From: Rhabditoides inermis | Taxonomy: Eukaryota; Nematoda; Chromadorea; Rhabditida; Rhabditidae | Reading direction: 5' to 3' | DNA: 64,000 bases | NCBI GenBank assembly: GCA_963966185.1 | Contig: CAWZYM010000054.1 | Location: 92,149-156,148, forward strand | In this document: one piece after another, positions 20,001 to 27,772 of the stretch | Layout of the letters: each line of letters starts with the position of its first letter | Numbering within the stretch: the stretch's first letter is position 1 | Translations under genes and position numbers: made by a program | Notes under the pieces: generated by a model | Seen by the model: the letters and a program-made list of their open reading frames with translations, nothing else | Told to the model about the DNA's origin: nothing | The model's database searches: none

Positions 20001-21916
20001 AGGGGGGACACGCGAATGTTTCAGCGGGAGGATCTCACGTCTTTCGTGGCGGTCGTTGGCCAAGAGCTGGAGAAGAAGCTCTCACTCGCACGTCTCACCG
20101 CAGCCACACTCACTGTCAAGATCATGGTCCGTCGAGCATCACACCGGAGTTCGATAGCCTCGATTGTAGGTGCGATCGGCGGATGCTCCTGTGGAGACTG
20201 CCAAGTACATGGGGCACGGAAAGTGCGACCAGCACACTCGCTCCGCCCCCTTGGCCCCGCCCACTTCGAACAGCACACGGCTGGCCGAGGCGGCGCTAGC
20301 ACTGATCGACAAGATAGGAGCGAGGATCGAAGAGCTGCGAGGGGTGGGAGTTGTAGGAAGGGAGGGGGAGGGGGAGGGATCATGTGACTCATTCAGATCG
20401 GAGTGCAGCTGACACGTCTCCAGTCGGAAACGGAGAAGAAGTCCCGCACGGAAGCCATCAACAGATTGTTCAAGGTGGCAGACATGACACTCGACTGACT
20501 TCTCTCACTCCACTTGTTCAGGTGACCCGCCGTGCGTCGCAGAGATCATCCGAGAAGAAGCGGCCTCCCAGTCGCGTCATACACACACCGCCCATACCCC
20601 AACACGCCCGGTCGCCGCCACCGCCCGTCGTACACCTCGCCGAAACACCGCCCCCGCAAACCCCGCCCACTCTTCCACTCGCGTTCTGCCCGCGCAAGAT
20701 TGAGAGGCGAGAGGTTATCGAGAAAATGCGGAAATGGATGCAAGAGGGTGAGTGAGTGAGTGAGTGAGTGAGTGAGTGAGTGAGTGAGTGAGTGAGTGAG
20801 TGAGTGAGTGAGTGAGTGAGTGAGTGAGTGAGTGAGTGAGTGAGTGTGAGTGAGTGTGTGTGAGTGAGTGTGAGTGAGTGTGAGTGAGTGTGAGTGAGTG
20901 TGAGTGAGTGTGAGTGAGTGTGAGTGAGTGTGAGTGAGTGTGAGTGAGTGTGAGTGAGTGTGAGTGAGTGTGAGTGAGTGTGAGTGAGTGTGAGTGAGTG
21001 TGAGTGAGTGTGAGTGAGTGTGAGTGAGTGTGAGTGAGTGTGAGTGAGTGTGAGTGAGTGTGAGTGAGTGTGAGTGAGTGTGAGTGAGTGTGAGTGAGTG
21101 TGAGTGAGTGTGAGTGAGTGTGAGTGAGTGTGAGTGAGTGTGAGTGAGTGTGAGTGAGTGTGAGTGAGTGTGAGTGAGTGTGAGTGAGTGTGAGTGAGTG
21201 TGAGTGAGTGTGAGTGAGTGAGTGTGAGTGAGTGTGAGTGAGTGAGTGTGAGTGAGTGTGAGTGTGAGGGAATGAGTGTGAGTGAGTGTGAGTGAGTGTG
21301 AGTGAGTGTGAGTGAGTGTGAGTGAGTGTGAGTGAGTGTGAGTGAGTGTGAGTGAGTGTGAGTGAGTGTGAGTGAGTGTGAGTGAGTGTGAGTGAGTGTG
21401 AGTGAGTGTGAGTGAGTGAGTGTGAGTGAGTGTGAGTGAGTGTGAGTGAGTGTGAGTGAGTGTGAGTGAGTGAGTGAGTGTGAGTGAGTGTGAGTGTGAG
21501 TGAGTGTGAGTGAGTGTGAGTGAGTGTGAGTGAGTGTGAGTGAGAGTGGTGAGAGTGTGAGTGAGTGTGTGAGAGTGTGAGTGAGTGTGTGAGTGAGTGA
21601 GTGAGTGAGTGAGTGAGTGAGTGAGTGAGTGAGTGAGTGAGTGAGTGAGTGAGTGAGTGAGTGAGTGAGTGAGTGAGCGAGTGTTGCAGCCCCGTGTGAG
21701 GAGGTCGTCTCATCTCTCACCACACTCGTCTACTGTTGTGTGCGGGCTGGAGACGTGGGCATGGTTCGATGGATGATGGCAATGGGACTTCGATTGTCGG
21801 AGAGAGCAGGAGAAGGAGCAGAACGAGCAGTATGGTTGACTGTGTGGAGTGCTCTCAAAGAGGAGCTCAATCGCGTGGCTTCGGAGAAATGGTCCGCTGT
21901 TATATGGACCGAGTGA
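6948..21916 (+). CDS. REV1: DNA repair protein REV1 (Y-family deoxycytidyl transferase)
   Basis: REV1 inserts dCMP opposite abasic sites and scaffolds other translesion polymerases in the nucleus. Exons: 6948-7133, 7328-7613, 7743-7814, 7917-8016, 8079-8263, 8311-8399, 9709-9954, 17296-17399, 17595-17675, 17721-17790, 17934-18021, 18226-18329, 18405-18698, 20025-20126, 20170-20343, 20397-20474, 20522-20747 and 21690-21916. All phases agree and give about 903 residues. Order: acidic N-terminus, BRCT (about 145-235; [24 protein letters not shown]), polymerase palm with [12 protein letters not shown] (about 358) and SCDE (about 460), little finger with [15 protein letters not shown] and KIMV..APVETAK, and a C-terminal helical interaction domain starting near RKWMQE. 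It is shorter than human REV1 (1251), and no ubiquitin-binding motifs are evident in the Pro-rich linker. A possible 48-nt in-frame intron lies at 18544-18591. TTTTCAG precedes the ATG, suggesting trans-splicing. Confidence 0.95.
8042..8073. repeat. (GA)n in REV1 intron 4
   Basis: A GA dinucleotide run fills most of the 62-nt intron between the BRCT exons and abuts the TTCAG acceptor. Confidence 0.9.
8445..9675. mobile_element. TIR element in REV1 intron 6 with tRNA-like arms
   Basis: The outer ends are imperfect inverted copies: CGCAAAATTATAGAGAACTG at about 8449 against its complement ending near 9668. Inside each arm is a TTTTGCAGACGAATTACAG-type motif, twice in the left arm and again near 9360-9400 in the right arm. 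Each arm then carries a tRNA-like segment: minus strand at about 8925-9000 (box B GGTTCGAGTCC) and plus strand at about 9226-9300 (box B GAGTTCGAATCCC), followed by TTTTGCCA-like sequence. No transposase is encoded, so it is non-autonomous. It explains the 1.3-kb length of this intron. Confidence 0.7.
9955..10270. other. REV1 intron 7, left flank and 3' part of the retrotransposon
   Basis: A GA run lies at about 9969-9990. The GC-rich 10040-10256 segment is open in several frames but is not needed for REV1, because exons ending at 9954 and starting at 17296 join in phase 0 (THSK|GSSS). It is probably the 3' UTR of the minus-strand element. Confidence 0.5.
10271..14065 (-). CDS. Retrotransposon polyprotein: Ulp1-like protease, reverse transcriptase, RLE endonuclease
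   Basis: An uninterrupted frame of about 1264 codons. Residues about 90-250 resemble a C48/Ulp1 cysteine protease, with NNHWMLVV (His), YDPSQ (Asp) and NCGLRI (Cys). The reverse transcriptase spans about 430-760, with [33 protein letters not shown] and the catalytic [10 protein letters not shown]. The C-terminus has a CCHC-like CSVC..HVLNGC and an R2-type endonuclease signature ([12 protein letters not shown]). All key residues are present, so this part could still be functional. The listed start is not an ATG. The first ATG is eight codons in, and the true N-terminus probably continues across the nested insertion into the 15.1-17.2 kb ORF, since most R2/NeSL elements have one ORF. Confidence 0.85.
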   Translation of the reverse strand: MIRESEEMSGIESSQLSAGVTVREERSQSDLPTSEEASQDGPVEQYQSMESITESGNEHVDASSSMEDEPAMQGNDEFEEYRVQSELTRSAMACLNHSEGTNSRMSNQAIHAYLISRYRNTSTYVMNPAIVRGVIWKYKGSEIALCNAMRDARYSKVVLPYHYNNHWMLVVADKSHSTTTVYDPSQCNSIDNRSIDKLERLFGSEIQYAEPATYSRQERMEMNCGLRIVMILEQLIDNRPLFHSIGELEQLRVRMRTTIHNERTSQIPKLMDIDLSHMQVNPMPLPVKGSWLEKLNQTTSFEQVEYVADQFVKFAYLKRKERHAEACKLLEDELPSCEALADRTIQPKQNKKRQGCAPRKQNDLRILYKENKAHAVKRILGEESKDCEIGINKVESYFRKTTTVAPCDYDAVRRLAANLPKLNISGSLLRRFGQNEVMTVLKNKPNTAPGPDGTMYSDLILADPEGLFITELFNRCMREQRIPKSWKETNTSLIYKKGDEMDIENWRPISLMNVLYKVYTGLLTKRMCAIKGMISDCQKGFTNREGTLENIALLRTPIQHVKAIKGDICVSWLDLANAFGSVPHIAILEALRALGFPPEFRHIIADLYDGALFRVNTKHDQTKSIIMNAGVKQGDPISPILFNIVLEMIIRAHLKRVKPMEILGQRFSLLAFADDIAVITKNHSDMQYQLERMAADANQINLIFKPRKCGTLTIQKGRVITKETKMYDQCITVLGESDSYKYLGVNVGFRDIIEPTESLEHMKIDMRKLAAARGSLSGDQLRDAIKTFVISRLYYFAMNDKLAMSSIDELERTLATTVAHIQNVKGGVPKPYLYCSKGYHMQHPKDIMYTGNINTTMKLLWSDDDYIKNVFWNLLEYISVTWIGVQEAITLDKKEMCARYLNDEQLGYRIGSYGSRTNVMRNCREAVRHFRKTMHVFDVKCVNGELVVEMQATPASKKSITDRKMKHLLKRRITCALDECNIERMSTEYSMIGNNFDMFVQDNRNVKILRGKLPQAVTESAIEWRHRALLDNLPLKGSRFNSKNAESDKMCSVCNERKIETLAHVLNGCEAHLKTGVTDRHNNIQDIIVAAAEKSAVNQNAWIETDTRNAIDGGNLRPDIVLKRESEKEVVIVDVRVSFGKGIESFHNAAADKIDKYTVIAETYKGLGYKVSLHPFLVSSLGDYWKENDSAMKALGIPKTEWNDLISQIQCETLEFSKAVYYLHTLGESYNPKYGITRPEKALKMIARYKERYERTRLQREVGQ
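14079..15251. mobile_element. TIR element nested in the NeSL-like retrotransposon
   Basis: The ends are inverted: TTTTCGATAGTATACATTCC at 14080 against the complement of GGAATGTAACATATCGAAAA ending at 15250. A 33-bp perfect hairpin (TGAATGTTATGTGTGC centre GG) lies at about 14131-14163. A tRNA-like segment on the plus strand at about 14655-14745 has a box A-like AGTATAGTGGTGTGCG, a box B GGTTCGATTCC and then TTTTTGCCAT. There is no transposase ORF. It lies exactly between the two retrotransposon frames and so appears to have split one coding region. Confidence 0.7.
15140..17203 (-). CDS. N-terminal (Gag-like) part of the NeSL-like element
   Basis: The frame starts at an ATG at 17203; upstream codons run into the REV1 exon and are ignored. 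It has a hydrophobic N-terminal stretch ([20 protein letters not shown]). About eight tandem copies of a ten-residue unit like [11 protein letters not shown] follow (16412-16640). Next come a basic region and two zinc-finger-like motifs: CGGCNCV..GRHYQ and a C2H2 finger [15 protein letters not shown]-terminal C2H2 fingers are typical of R2/NeSL proteins and bind DNA; the hydrophobic segment and repeat are unusual. The last 30 or so codons read into the nested TIR element and are not genuine. Confidence 0.65.
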   Translation of the reverse strand: MRAPGRCSVTSVVFGLSTMILIGYLLITVLYHVADPIQHVPDFERSCVPHVFTARLSSHALVALCSSKDLRKSDSVSGSAKAMSTSSDLFVLCIGSCVGISGGVCLGPSRTASSRPRLLIGDTSHFDLRDIDYRIAFGGVCFTRLGVTVIARDCGCLTGPLQCSPFLLSWSATICIDCPRENEITGRKTDTVVPPLVYEVYIVDPPLVYEVYTVDPPLVYEVYTVVPPLVYEVYTVVPPLVYEENTVVPPLVYEEYTDFPPLVYEETKFDPPLIKEAKRYDWITLTASQWLQYIYLFCNDLIVRLVVGVIYPPLVQVISDISVICAEIDEMVFEKDIFTPEQNDVDSKRVGVNRAGSILSLILASILWSQEWMQKSERLTRRLRVKTRRHLQKMQEILHQIQHRPVYSDPLLFYGGGDEMITDDTVFDTVTKRVRMLAPLAAKVKCGGCNCVLMGDARVYAMGRHYQKNAKKAYPCPWREQMDLEPGTKIKMYMEFVCRVCNEVFDTVGNATVHAKKTHPEMERFEMSQEEMRKEKMEKRHAPYAERRKQSSQCDDEAETSQSADPPSQTESIAHSQSVSGGNGRKRKRVDGSAQTKRVRTEPLEVIDRSMNEAETQSEPGNDAADHSRADVVRENENGEERPHASRDLAKFSICYIPLNSLKLVYSPVGECYFPHNVSLSLSLARM
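16412..16640. repeat. 30-bp in-frame tandem repeat
   Basis: About eight units of the type CATACACCAGAGGGGGGACA lie inside the retrotransposon ORF. The unit is a multiple of three, so all frames stay open on both strands. On the coding strand it gives a PPLVYE..Y repeat. Confidence 0.9.
17400..17590. repeat. CTCCTTCTCT-type repeat in a REV1 intron
   Basis: This polypyrimidine repeat fills the intron between 17399 and 17595 and leads directly into the TTTTTCAG acceptor. Confidence 0.9.
18028..18220. repeat. CCCCTT and CCCCCTCCACT repeats in a REV1 intron
   Basis: A short CCCCTT array (18028-18068) changes to an 11-12 bp CCCCCTCCACT array that runs to the CGCAG acceptor at 18225. Open frames here (PPSTPPST and others) are repeat artefacts. 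Confidence 0.9.
18667..20012. repeat. REV1: 89-bp minisatellite copying the 3' end of a REV1 exon
   Basis: Fifteen copies of a unit of about 89 bp. Each has a conserved 30-bp part equal to the exon's last codons ([10 protein letters not shown]) and a purine-rich part derived from the intron start. Copy 1 is the real exon end with donor AAG|gtgcga. Only copy 8 (about 19290) keeps that GT; the other thirteen read AAGgggag and lack a donor. The array lies between exons 18405-18698 and 20025-20126. Confidence 0.95.
20748..21685. repeat. GTGA / GTGTGAGTGA array filling the last REV1 intron
   Basis: A 0.94-kb array starts at the splice donor itself (GAGG|gtgagtgag). It has a pure GTGA block, a long GTGTGAGTGA block with small variants, then GTGA again up to the TGTTGCAG acceptor. 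The long frames read from it on the minus strand (SLTHSLTH) are not genes. Confidence 0.95.
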
Positions 21917-22490
21917 TCTCCTTTCGTCTCATTATATATTATTTTCATTATGGTTCTCAGAAAACTTGTACCATTATTATTGTTTCATTCTCGTTATGTT
22001 ATGCTTTTGTCGATTGAACTTCTGTGAATTGCGAATAAATTGTTTTATCAACTCGTTGTGAGTTGTACTTGCTGATATGATTTACCTTCCTTAAAATAAA
22101 TTATATGAAATTAAGCCTCGCAAATGATTTCCTCTCTTTGCATGATAGACATTATGGTGGTTAGACGAAGATTAGAAGCCATGAATGGTGTTTTCATTTT
22201 GACAAAACCCAAGGTTGAACCCGCGGACCTAATAATATTTATTCTGATTACATCACCAATTATTATACAAGATCAAAGTTTACAAAACTCTTATAGATCA
22301 GGGGACAAGTGAAACATGTGAAATGTGTGAATTCCGCGAGTCCGACTCGATCGAACCTCAAAAATGGTGGACACACACAAGTCGGTTTCGCCCCTCCACA
22401 TTCTGTTATCGGTACACGAATGCCAGGTCCGATCTCATTCTATAACGAGAAAGGGACTCAATGTCTAGACGAGCCTCTACGTGAGAGCGA
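21917..22490. other. Intergenic with a SINE-like fragment
   Basis: This is the REV1 3' flank with AATAAA-type signals near 22034 and 22096. About 22166-22235 (GAATGGTGTTTTCATTTTGA then ACCCAAGGTTGAACCCGCGG) resembles part of the tRNA-like repeat at 33.85-34.06 kb. No gene is seen. Confidence 0.45.
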
Positions 22491-22497
22491 GAGAGAT

Positions 22498-25015
22498 TTG
22501 TCCTCGTGCTCCGATCCGTCCTCCTCGTGCTCCGATCCGTTCGTGCTCCGATCCGTCCTCCTCGTGCTCCGATCCGTCCTTCTCGTGCTCCGATCCGTCC
22601 TCCTCGTGCTCCGATCCGTCCTCCTCGTGCTCCGATCCGTCCTTCTCGTGCTCCGATCCGTCCTCCTCGTGCCCCGATCCGTCCTCCTCGTGCTCCGATC
22701 CGTCCTCCTCGTGCTCCGATCCGTCCTCTTCGTGCTCCGATCCGTCCTCCTCGTGCTCCGATCCGTCCTCCTCGTGCTCCGAACCGTCCTCCTCGTGCTC
22801 CGATCCGTCCTCCTCGTGACAGTTATCTCGTGCTCTGATCCGTCCTCCTCGTGCTCCGATCCGTCCTCCTCGTGCTCCGATCCGTCCTTCTCGTGCTCCG
22901 ATCCGTCCTCCTCGTGCTCCGATCCGTCCTCCTCGTGCTCCGATCCGTCCTTCTCGTGCTCCGATCCGTCCTCCTCGTGCCCCGATCCGTCCTCCTCGTG
23001 CTCCGATCCGTCCTCCTCGTGCTCCGATCCGTCCTCCTCGTGCTCCGATCCGTCCTCCTCGTGCTCCGATCCGTCCTCCTCGTGCTCCGAACCGTCCTCC
23101 TCGTGCTCCGATCCGTCCTCCTCGTGCTCCGATCCATCCTCCTCGTGCTCCGATCCGTCCTCCTCGTGCTCCGATCCGTTCTCCTCGTGCTCCGATCCGT
23201 CCTCCTCGTGCTCCGATCCGTCCTCCTCGTGCTCCGATCCCTCCTCGTGCTCCGATCCGTCCTCCTCGTGCTCCGATCCGTCCTCCTCGTGCTCCGATCC
23301 GTCCTCCTCGTGCTCCGATCCGTCCTCCTCGTGCTCCGATCCGTCCTCCTCGTGCTCCGATCCGTCCTCCTCGTGCTCCAATCCGTCCTCCTCGTGCTCC
23401 GATCCGTCCTCCTCGTGCTCCGATCCCTCCTCGTGCTCCGATCCGTCCTCCTCGTGCTCTGATCCGTCCTCCTCGTGCTCCGATCCGTCCTCCTCGTGCT
23501 CCGATCCGTCCTCCTCGTGCTCCGATCCCTCCTCCTCGTGCTCCGATCCGTCCTCCTCGTGCTCCGATCCGTCCTCCTCGTGCTCCGATCCCTCCTCGTG
23601 CTCCGATCCGTCCTCCTCGTGCTCCGATCCGTCCTCCTTGTGCTCCAATCCGTCCTCCTCGTGCTCCGATCCGTCCTCCTCGTGCTCCTATCCGTCCTCC
23701 TCGTGCTCCAATCCGTCCTCCTCGTGCTCCAATCCGTCCTCCTCGTGCTCCGATCCGTCCTCCTCGTGCTCCGATCAGTCCTTCTCGTGCTCCGATCCGT
23801 CCTCCTCGTGCTCCTATCCGTCCTCCTCGTGCTCCGATCCGTCCTCCTCGTGCTCCGATCCGTCCTCCTCGTGCTTCGATCCGTCCTCCTCGTGCTCCAA
23901 TCCGTCCTCCTCGTGCTTCGATCCGTCCTCCTCGTGCTCCGATCCGTCCTCCTCGTGCTCCGATCAGTCCTTCTCGTGCTCCGATCCGTCCTTCTCGTGC
24001 TCCTATCCGTCCTCCTCGTGCTCCGATCCGTCCTCCTCGTGCTCCGATCCGTCCTCCTCGTGCTCCTATCCGTCCTCCTCGTGCTCCGATCCGTCCTCCT
24101 CGTGCTCCGATCCGTCCTCCTCGTGCTTCGATCCGTCCTCCTCGTGCTCCAATCCGTCCTCCTCGTGCTTCGATCCGTCCTCCTCGTGCTCCGATCCGTC
24201 CTCCTCGTGCTCCGATCAGTCCTTCTCGTGCTCCGATCCGTCCTTCTCGTGCTCCTATCCGTCCTCCTCGTGCTCCGATCCGTCCTCCTCGTGCTCCGAT
24301 CCGTCCTCCTCGTGCTCCTATCCGTCCTCCTCGTGCTCCTATCCGTCCTCCTCGTGCTCCGATCCGTCCTCCTCGTGCTCCGATCCGTCCTCCTCGTGCT
24401 CCTATCCGTCCTCCTCGTGCTCCTATCCGTCCTCCTCGTGCTCCGATCCGTCCTCCTCGTGCTCCGATCCGTCCTCCTCGTGCTCCTATCCGTCCTCCTC
24501 GTGCTCCTATCCGTCCTCCTCGTGCTCCGATCCGTCCTCCTCGTGCTCCGATCCGTCCTCCTCGTGCTCCTATCCGTCCTCCTCGTGCTCCGATCCGTCC
24601 TCCTCGTGCTCCGATCCGTCCTCCTCGTGCTCCTATCCGTCCTCCTCGTGCTCCTATCCGTCCTCCTCGTGCTCCGATCCGTCCTCCTCGTGCTCCGATC
24701 CGTCCTCCTCGTGCTCCTATCCGTCCTCCTCGTGCTCCGATCCGTCCTCCTCGTGCTCCGATCCGTCCTCCTCGTGCTCCTATCCGTCCTCCTCGTGCTC
24801 CTATCCGTCCTCCTCGTGCTCCTATCCGTCCTCCTCGTGCTCCGATCCGTCCTCCTCGTGCTCCGATCCGTCCTCCTCGTGCTCCGATCCGTCCTCCTCG
24901 TGCTCCTATCCGTCCTCCTCGTGCTCCTATCCGTCCTCCTCGTGCTCCTATCCGTCCTCCTCGTGCTCCGATCCGTCCTCCTCGTGCTCCGATTCGTCCT
25001 CCTCGTGTCCTTCAG
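22498..25015. repeat. 21-bp minisatellite, about 118 copies, with higher-order structure
   Basis: The unit is TCCTCCTCGTGCTCCGATCCG with single-base variants (GAT, TAT, AAT, TTC). The length is a multiple of three and the unit has no stop, so every frame is open on both strands (SSSCSDP, RSTRRTD, EHEEDGS). In 24.3-24.97 kb variants alternate GAT, GAT, TAT, TAT, giving an 84-bp higher-order unit. Two longer blocks near 23.75-24.25 kb repeat a run of 12-13 units. Confidence 0.95.
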
Positions 25016-25140
25016 GTCGTCGCACCAGAACATGTAGGGCGCTCCAACCCACCTTGTCTTGTCTCACTATTCTGCCACTCTCCTCGACCATCTGTCCTCG
25101 CTCGCCACCTTCCATATACAATACATTTCATATATCTTCC

Positions 25141-25441
25141 TTATACAAGATGGAACTTCTCGTACCCCCTCCAGTCCTGTCCTCTTTCGCACCTTCGTGT
25201 TTCACCCTCAATTCGATCTGTCGTTGCACTCTTCTCTTTCTGCTCCACTTTCAGACACCAGACTTCGGCCGCGTACGCGAAGCTCGGCAGAATACACCCA
25301 ATTCCAATCCATACATTCCTCTTCATGTTCATATTCAACTTTTTTCGTGTTACATATAAACGTCATGTACAAGTTGAATGCATCCAGTCCAGATCCTACT
25401 TTTTTCCTTTGCAGCTCCTCCTCGTCCTTCTTTACAGTCAC
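25141..25441 (-). pseudogene. Reverse-transcriptase C-terminal relic
   Basis: Two overlapping minus-strand frames hold pieces such as [20 protein letters not shown], which resemble the LPAL.YA.ETW segment near the C-terminus of RTE-like retrotransposon proteins (compare 33.3-33.8 kb). The frame is broken and no catalytic motif is present. Confidence 0.5.
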
Positions 25442-25737
25442 TATTGAGCTCAGGTACTAGCAAATACGAATGACATTGTATCTGTCGTCTTTATGTATTG
25501 GATTGGTGTTCACGTTCTGTTCACGTTTTGCTGCTTGCGATCTGATAACTCGCTTTTCGCTGATACTCGCTCACTCATTTACGGTTTCCGAAACAACATC
25601 GCGGTCGCGATCCCACTGATTGCGAGATTAGACCGGACTCTTCCAGCAATCAGCTGTTTTATGGGTGATAAGGACGGAGGAAACGAGAAACTATTGGATA
25701 TGATACTATGATCCATCTTGTAGCGACTGCAAACTGT

Positions 25738-26068
25738 ATTATCTTTCAAAAGTACTTCCAAGTAAAAGTAGTTGGTTTGTACTGTTGTCTCAGTTGAGCA
25801 AAAGGACTGACATGTTTTCAATGGAGACATGTGCCAACAGGCTCTCTCTCTCTCATACCAGTGCAAAGCGGCCATATTATAATGAACGCGTTTACGAAGT
25901 TATGCAGTTATTATCTAAAAGCACAACTTCTGTTGTAACATAACACGTCGAATAATGCTGAGAGCCTGTTTGCACATGTCTCCATTGAAAACATGTCAGT
26001 CCTTTTGCTCAACTGAGACAACAGTACAAACCAACTACTTTTACTTGGAAGTACTTTTGAAAGATAAT
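25738..26068. mobile_element. Short TIR element (MITE-like)
   Basis: Near-perfect inverted arms of about 105 bp start ATTATCTTTCAAAAGTACTT at 25738 and end with its complement at 26068, separated by about 120 bp. No ORF is present. Extensive pairing would form a long hairpin. Confidence 0.8.
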
Positions 26069-26639
26069 ATCTGTCCTTTTCTTAAGTTTTGTTTCACAAA
26101 ATTACATTTTCATACACGTTCGCGATTCGCTGCGAGGATACCGACGCGCACCCGCTATTCGCCTATCTCTCTCTCTCACTCACACACAGAGGGGGCGGGG
26201 CGAAAGCGATTGTCCGACGCCCGCCCGACACCAATCTCAATCCGCACTCGAATGCGGACTCTCCGTATCTCGCTTCAAATTCAATCAAACTCAATACAAC
26301 TTTCTATAACTCTATCGAATAGAGATGTGAATGCAATGTAACAGTGGAAATCACTTCAAAATGAGGAAAAGTGCTTCATCCGGGAAAAGTCGTTTTTGAG
26401 CATTCTAGCGCGCGGGGACATCCAGTACAAACGAGAGGGCGCTGGCGCGCCCTCTCTAATACTCATTTTCTCGGATCAACAGTTCATTTGGCTTTGAATC
26501 GGAAAGATAAATAAAAATTACTTGTATTTGTGTGGTATGAGGGGGCAACAAACAGCGGCTTATCTGTGGGGCTCACCCACTATCTACCTACAAGTTGTGC
26601 GAATCTCTGAGCTGAGTCGACTATCGCGCGGTAAACACA

Positions 26640-26769
26640 CCAGTGGGGTGACAGATAGCACCGCCTATATAGCTACCCGCTACCCTTTCAACACAATAAC
26701 TTCAAAACAATCCTTTTTTGTTTTCTTAATCGGATATCCCATACTGACTGTGGGTTTGCGGTTTGCAGT
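26640..26769 (+). promoter_or_regulatory. TATA-like promoter and leader of the 26770 gene
   Basis: GCCTATATAGC lies near 26662. A TTTGCAG acceptor ends one base before the ATG at 26770, so the leader is either cis- or trans-spliced. Confidence 0.4.
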
Positions 26770-26919
26770 ATGCCGGCACACGAGTGTGAGTGCTGCTCCA
26801 TGGGTCCACTCGCACCGAAAACACAGCACCTGTCGCACCTGTCGCAACGCCAGTTCGAGCCGTATCGCCCACGCGGGGCTTATCCCTGGAGAAGAGAGGG
26901 CGGGCCGGGATACAGGTGA

Positions 26920-26971
<52 letters not shown>

Positions 26972-27075
26972 TCCCTCCCTCTCTCCCACTCTCTCCTTCC
27001 AGTCGCAACGAGTGGCGTGCCCCGCAGGAATCGGTGTTCCGATGGGATGCTCGCGACTCGAACAACATGCTCTGA
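26770..27075 (+). CDS. Small two-exon protein, unknown family
   Basis: Exons 26770-26915 and 27003-27075 join in frame (AG|T) to 72 residues beginning MPAHECECCSMG and ending WDARDSNNML. The 87-nt intron is mostly a CT run. AATAAA appears at 27088, 13 bp after the stop. The N-terminus is Cys-rich and the middle is rich in Arg, Pro and Trp. There is no signal peptide and no homologue I recognise. Support comes from splice sites, phase, poly(A) signal and promoter position only. Confidence 0.45.
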
Positions 27076-27202
27076 GAACTCCAATAAACATACATCCTCT
27101 TCGTGTTTTGTGATTACGGGAATACGGTATCATAGTCATAATTCATCATCCACCCAATAAATACGATTGCACATGTGTTGTTGAAAGTAGTGTGGACTTG
27201 TC

Positions 27203-27728
27203 TCAGAAGTCGTTCTTGCTCGCCTCCGCAGACTCCGCCCCCTTCTGGAAGACAGACTCCGCCTCCGAGCGGATCTCGTTGTAGAAGCACGTCTTCATGT
27301 TCTCGAACCTGAAAGGGCCGAGTCGGAGAGGGGGTGAGAGAGGGGTCAGGGGGGGTGAGAGAGGGTGTCAGGGGGGGGTGAGAGAGAGGGTCAGGGGGGG
27401 GGGTGAGAGAGGGGTCAAGGGGGGGGGGGTGAGAGAGGGGTCAGGAGGGGATGAGAGAGAGTGTCAGGGGGGGGTGAGAGAGAGGGTCAGGGGGGGTGAG
27501 AGAGAGGGTCAGGGGGAGTGAGAGAGGGGTCGGGGGGGGGGGGGGGTGAGAGAGAGGGTCAGGGGGGGGGGGGGTGAGAGAGAGGGTCAAGGGGGCACCT
27601 CTCGAAGCAGGGCGCGTAGCTGTAGTCGATTGGGGTGTACTTGTCTGGCCGCTGGTCGCAGAATGTGAGACACTTCTTCCCAGCCAGAGTCTCGCCCACT
27701 CCAGAAGACGAACAACACTACAACACAC

Positions 27729-27772
<44 letters not shown>

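Noticed and set aside
16412..20012. CRISPR-like arrays (regular repeats at 16.4, 18.7-20.0 and 41.3-41.9 kb)
   Set aside because: Units are contiguous tandem repeats without unique spacers, in a eukaryotic intron context.
20518..21723. 401- and 332-codon minus-strand frames (SLTHSLTH)
   Set aside because: These are antisense to REV1 exons and to the GTGA array; pure repeat artefact.
22309..25359. Very long open frames (1016, 736, 520 and 396 codons) on both strands
   Set aside because: They follow only from a 21-bp repeat without stop codons. No start context, splice signal or non-repetitive coding sequence supports a gene.
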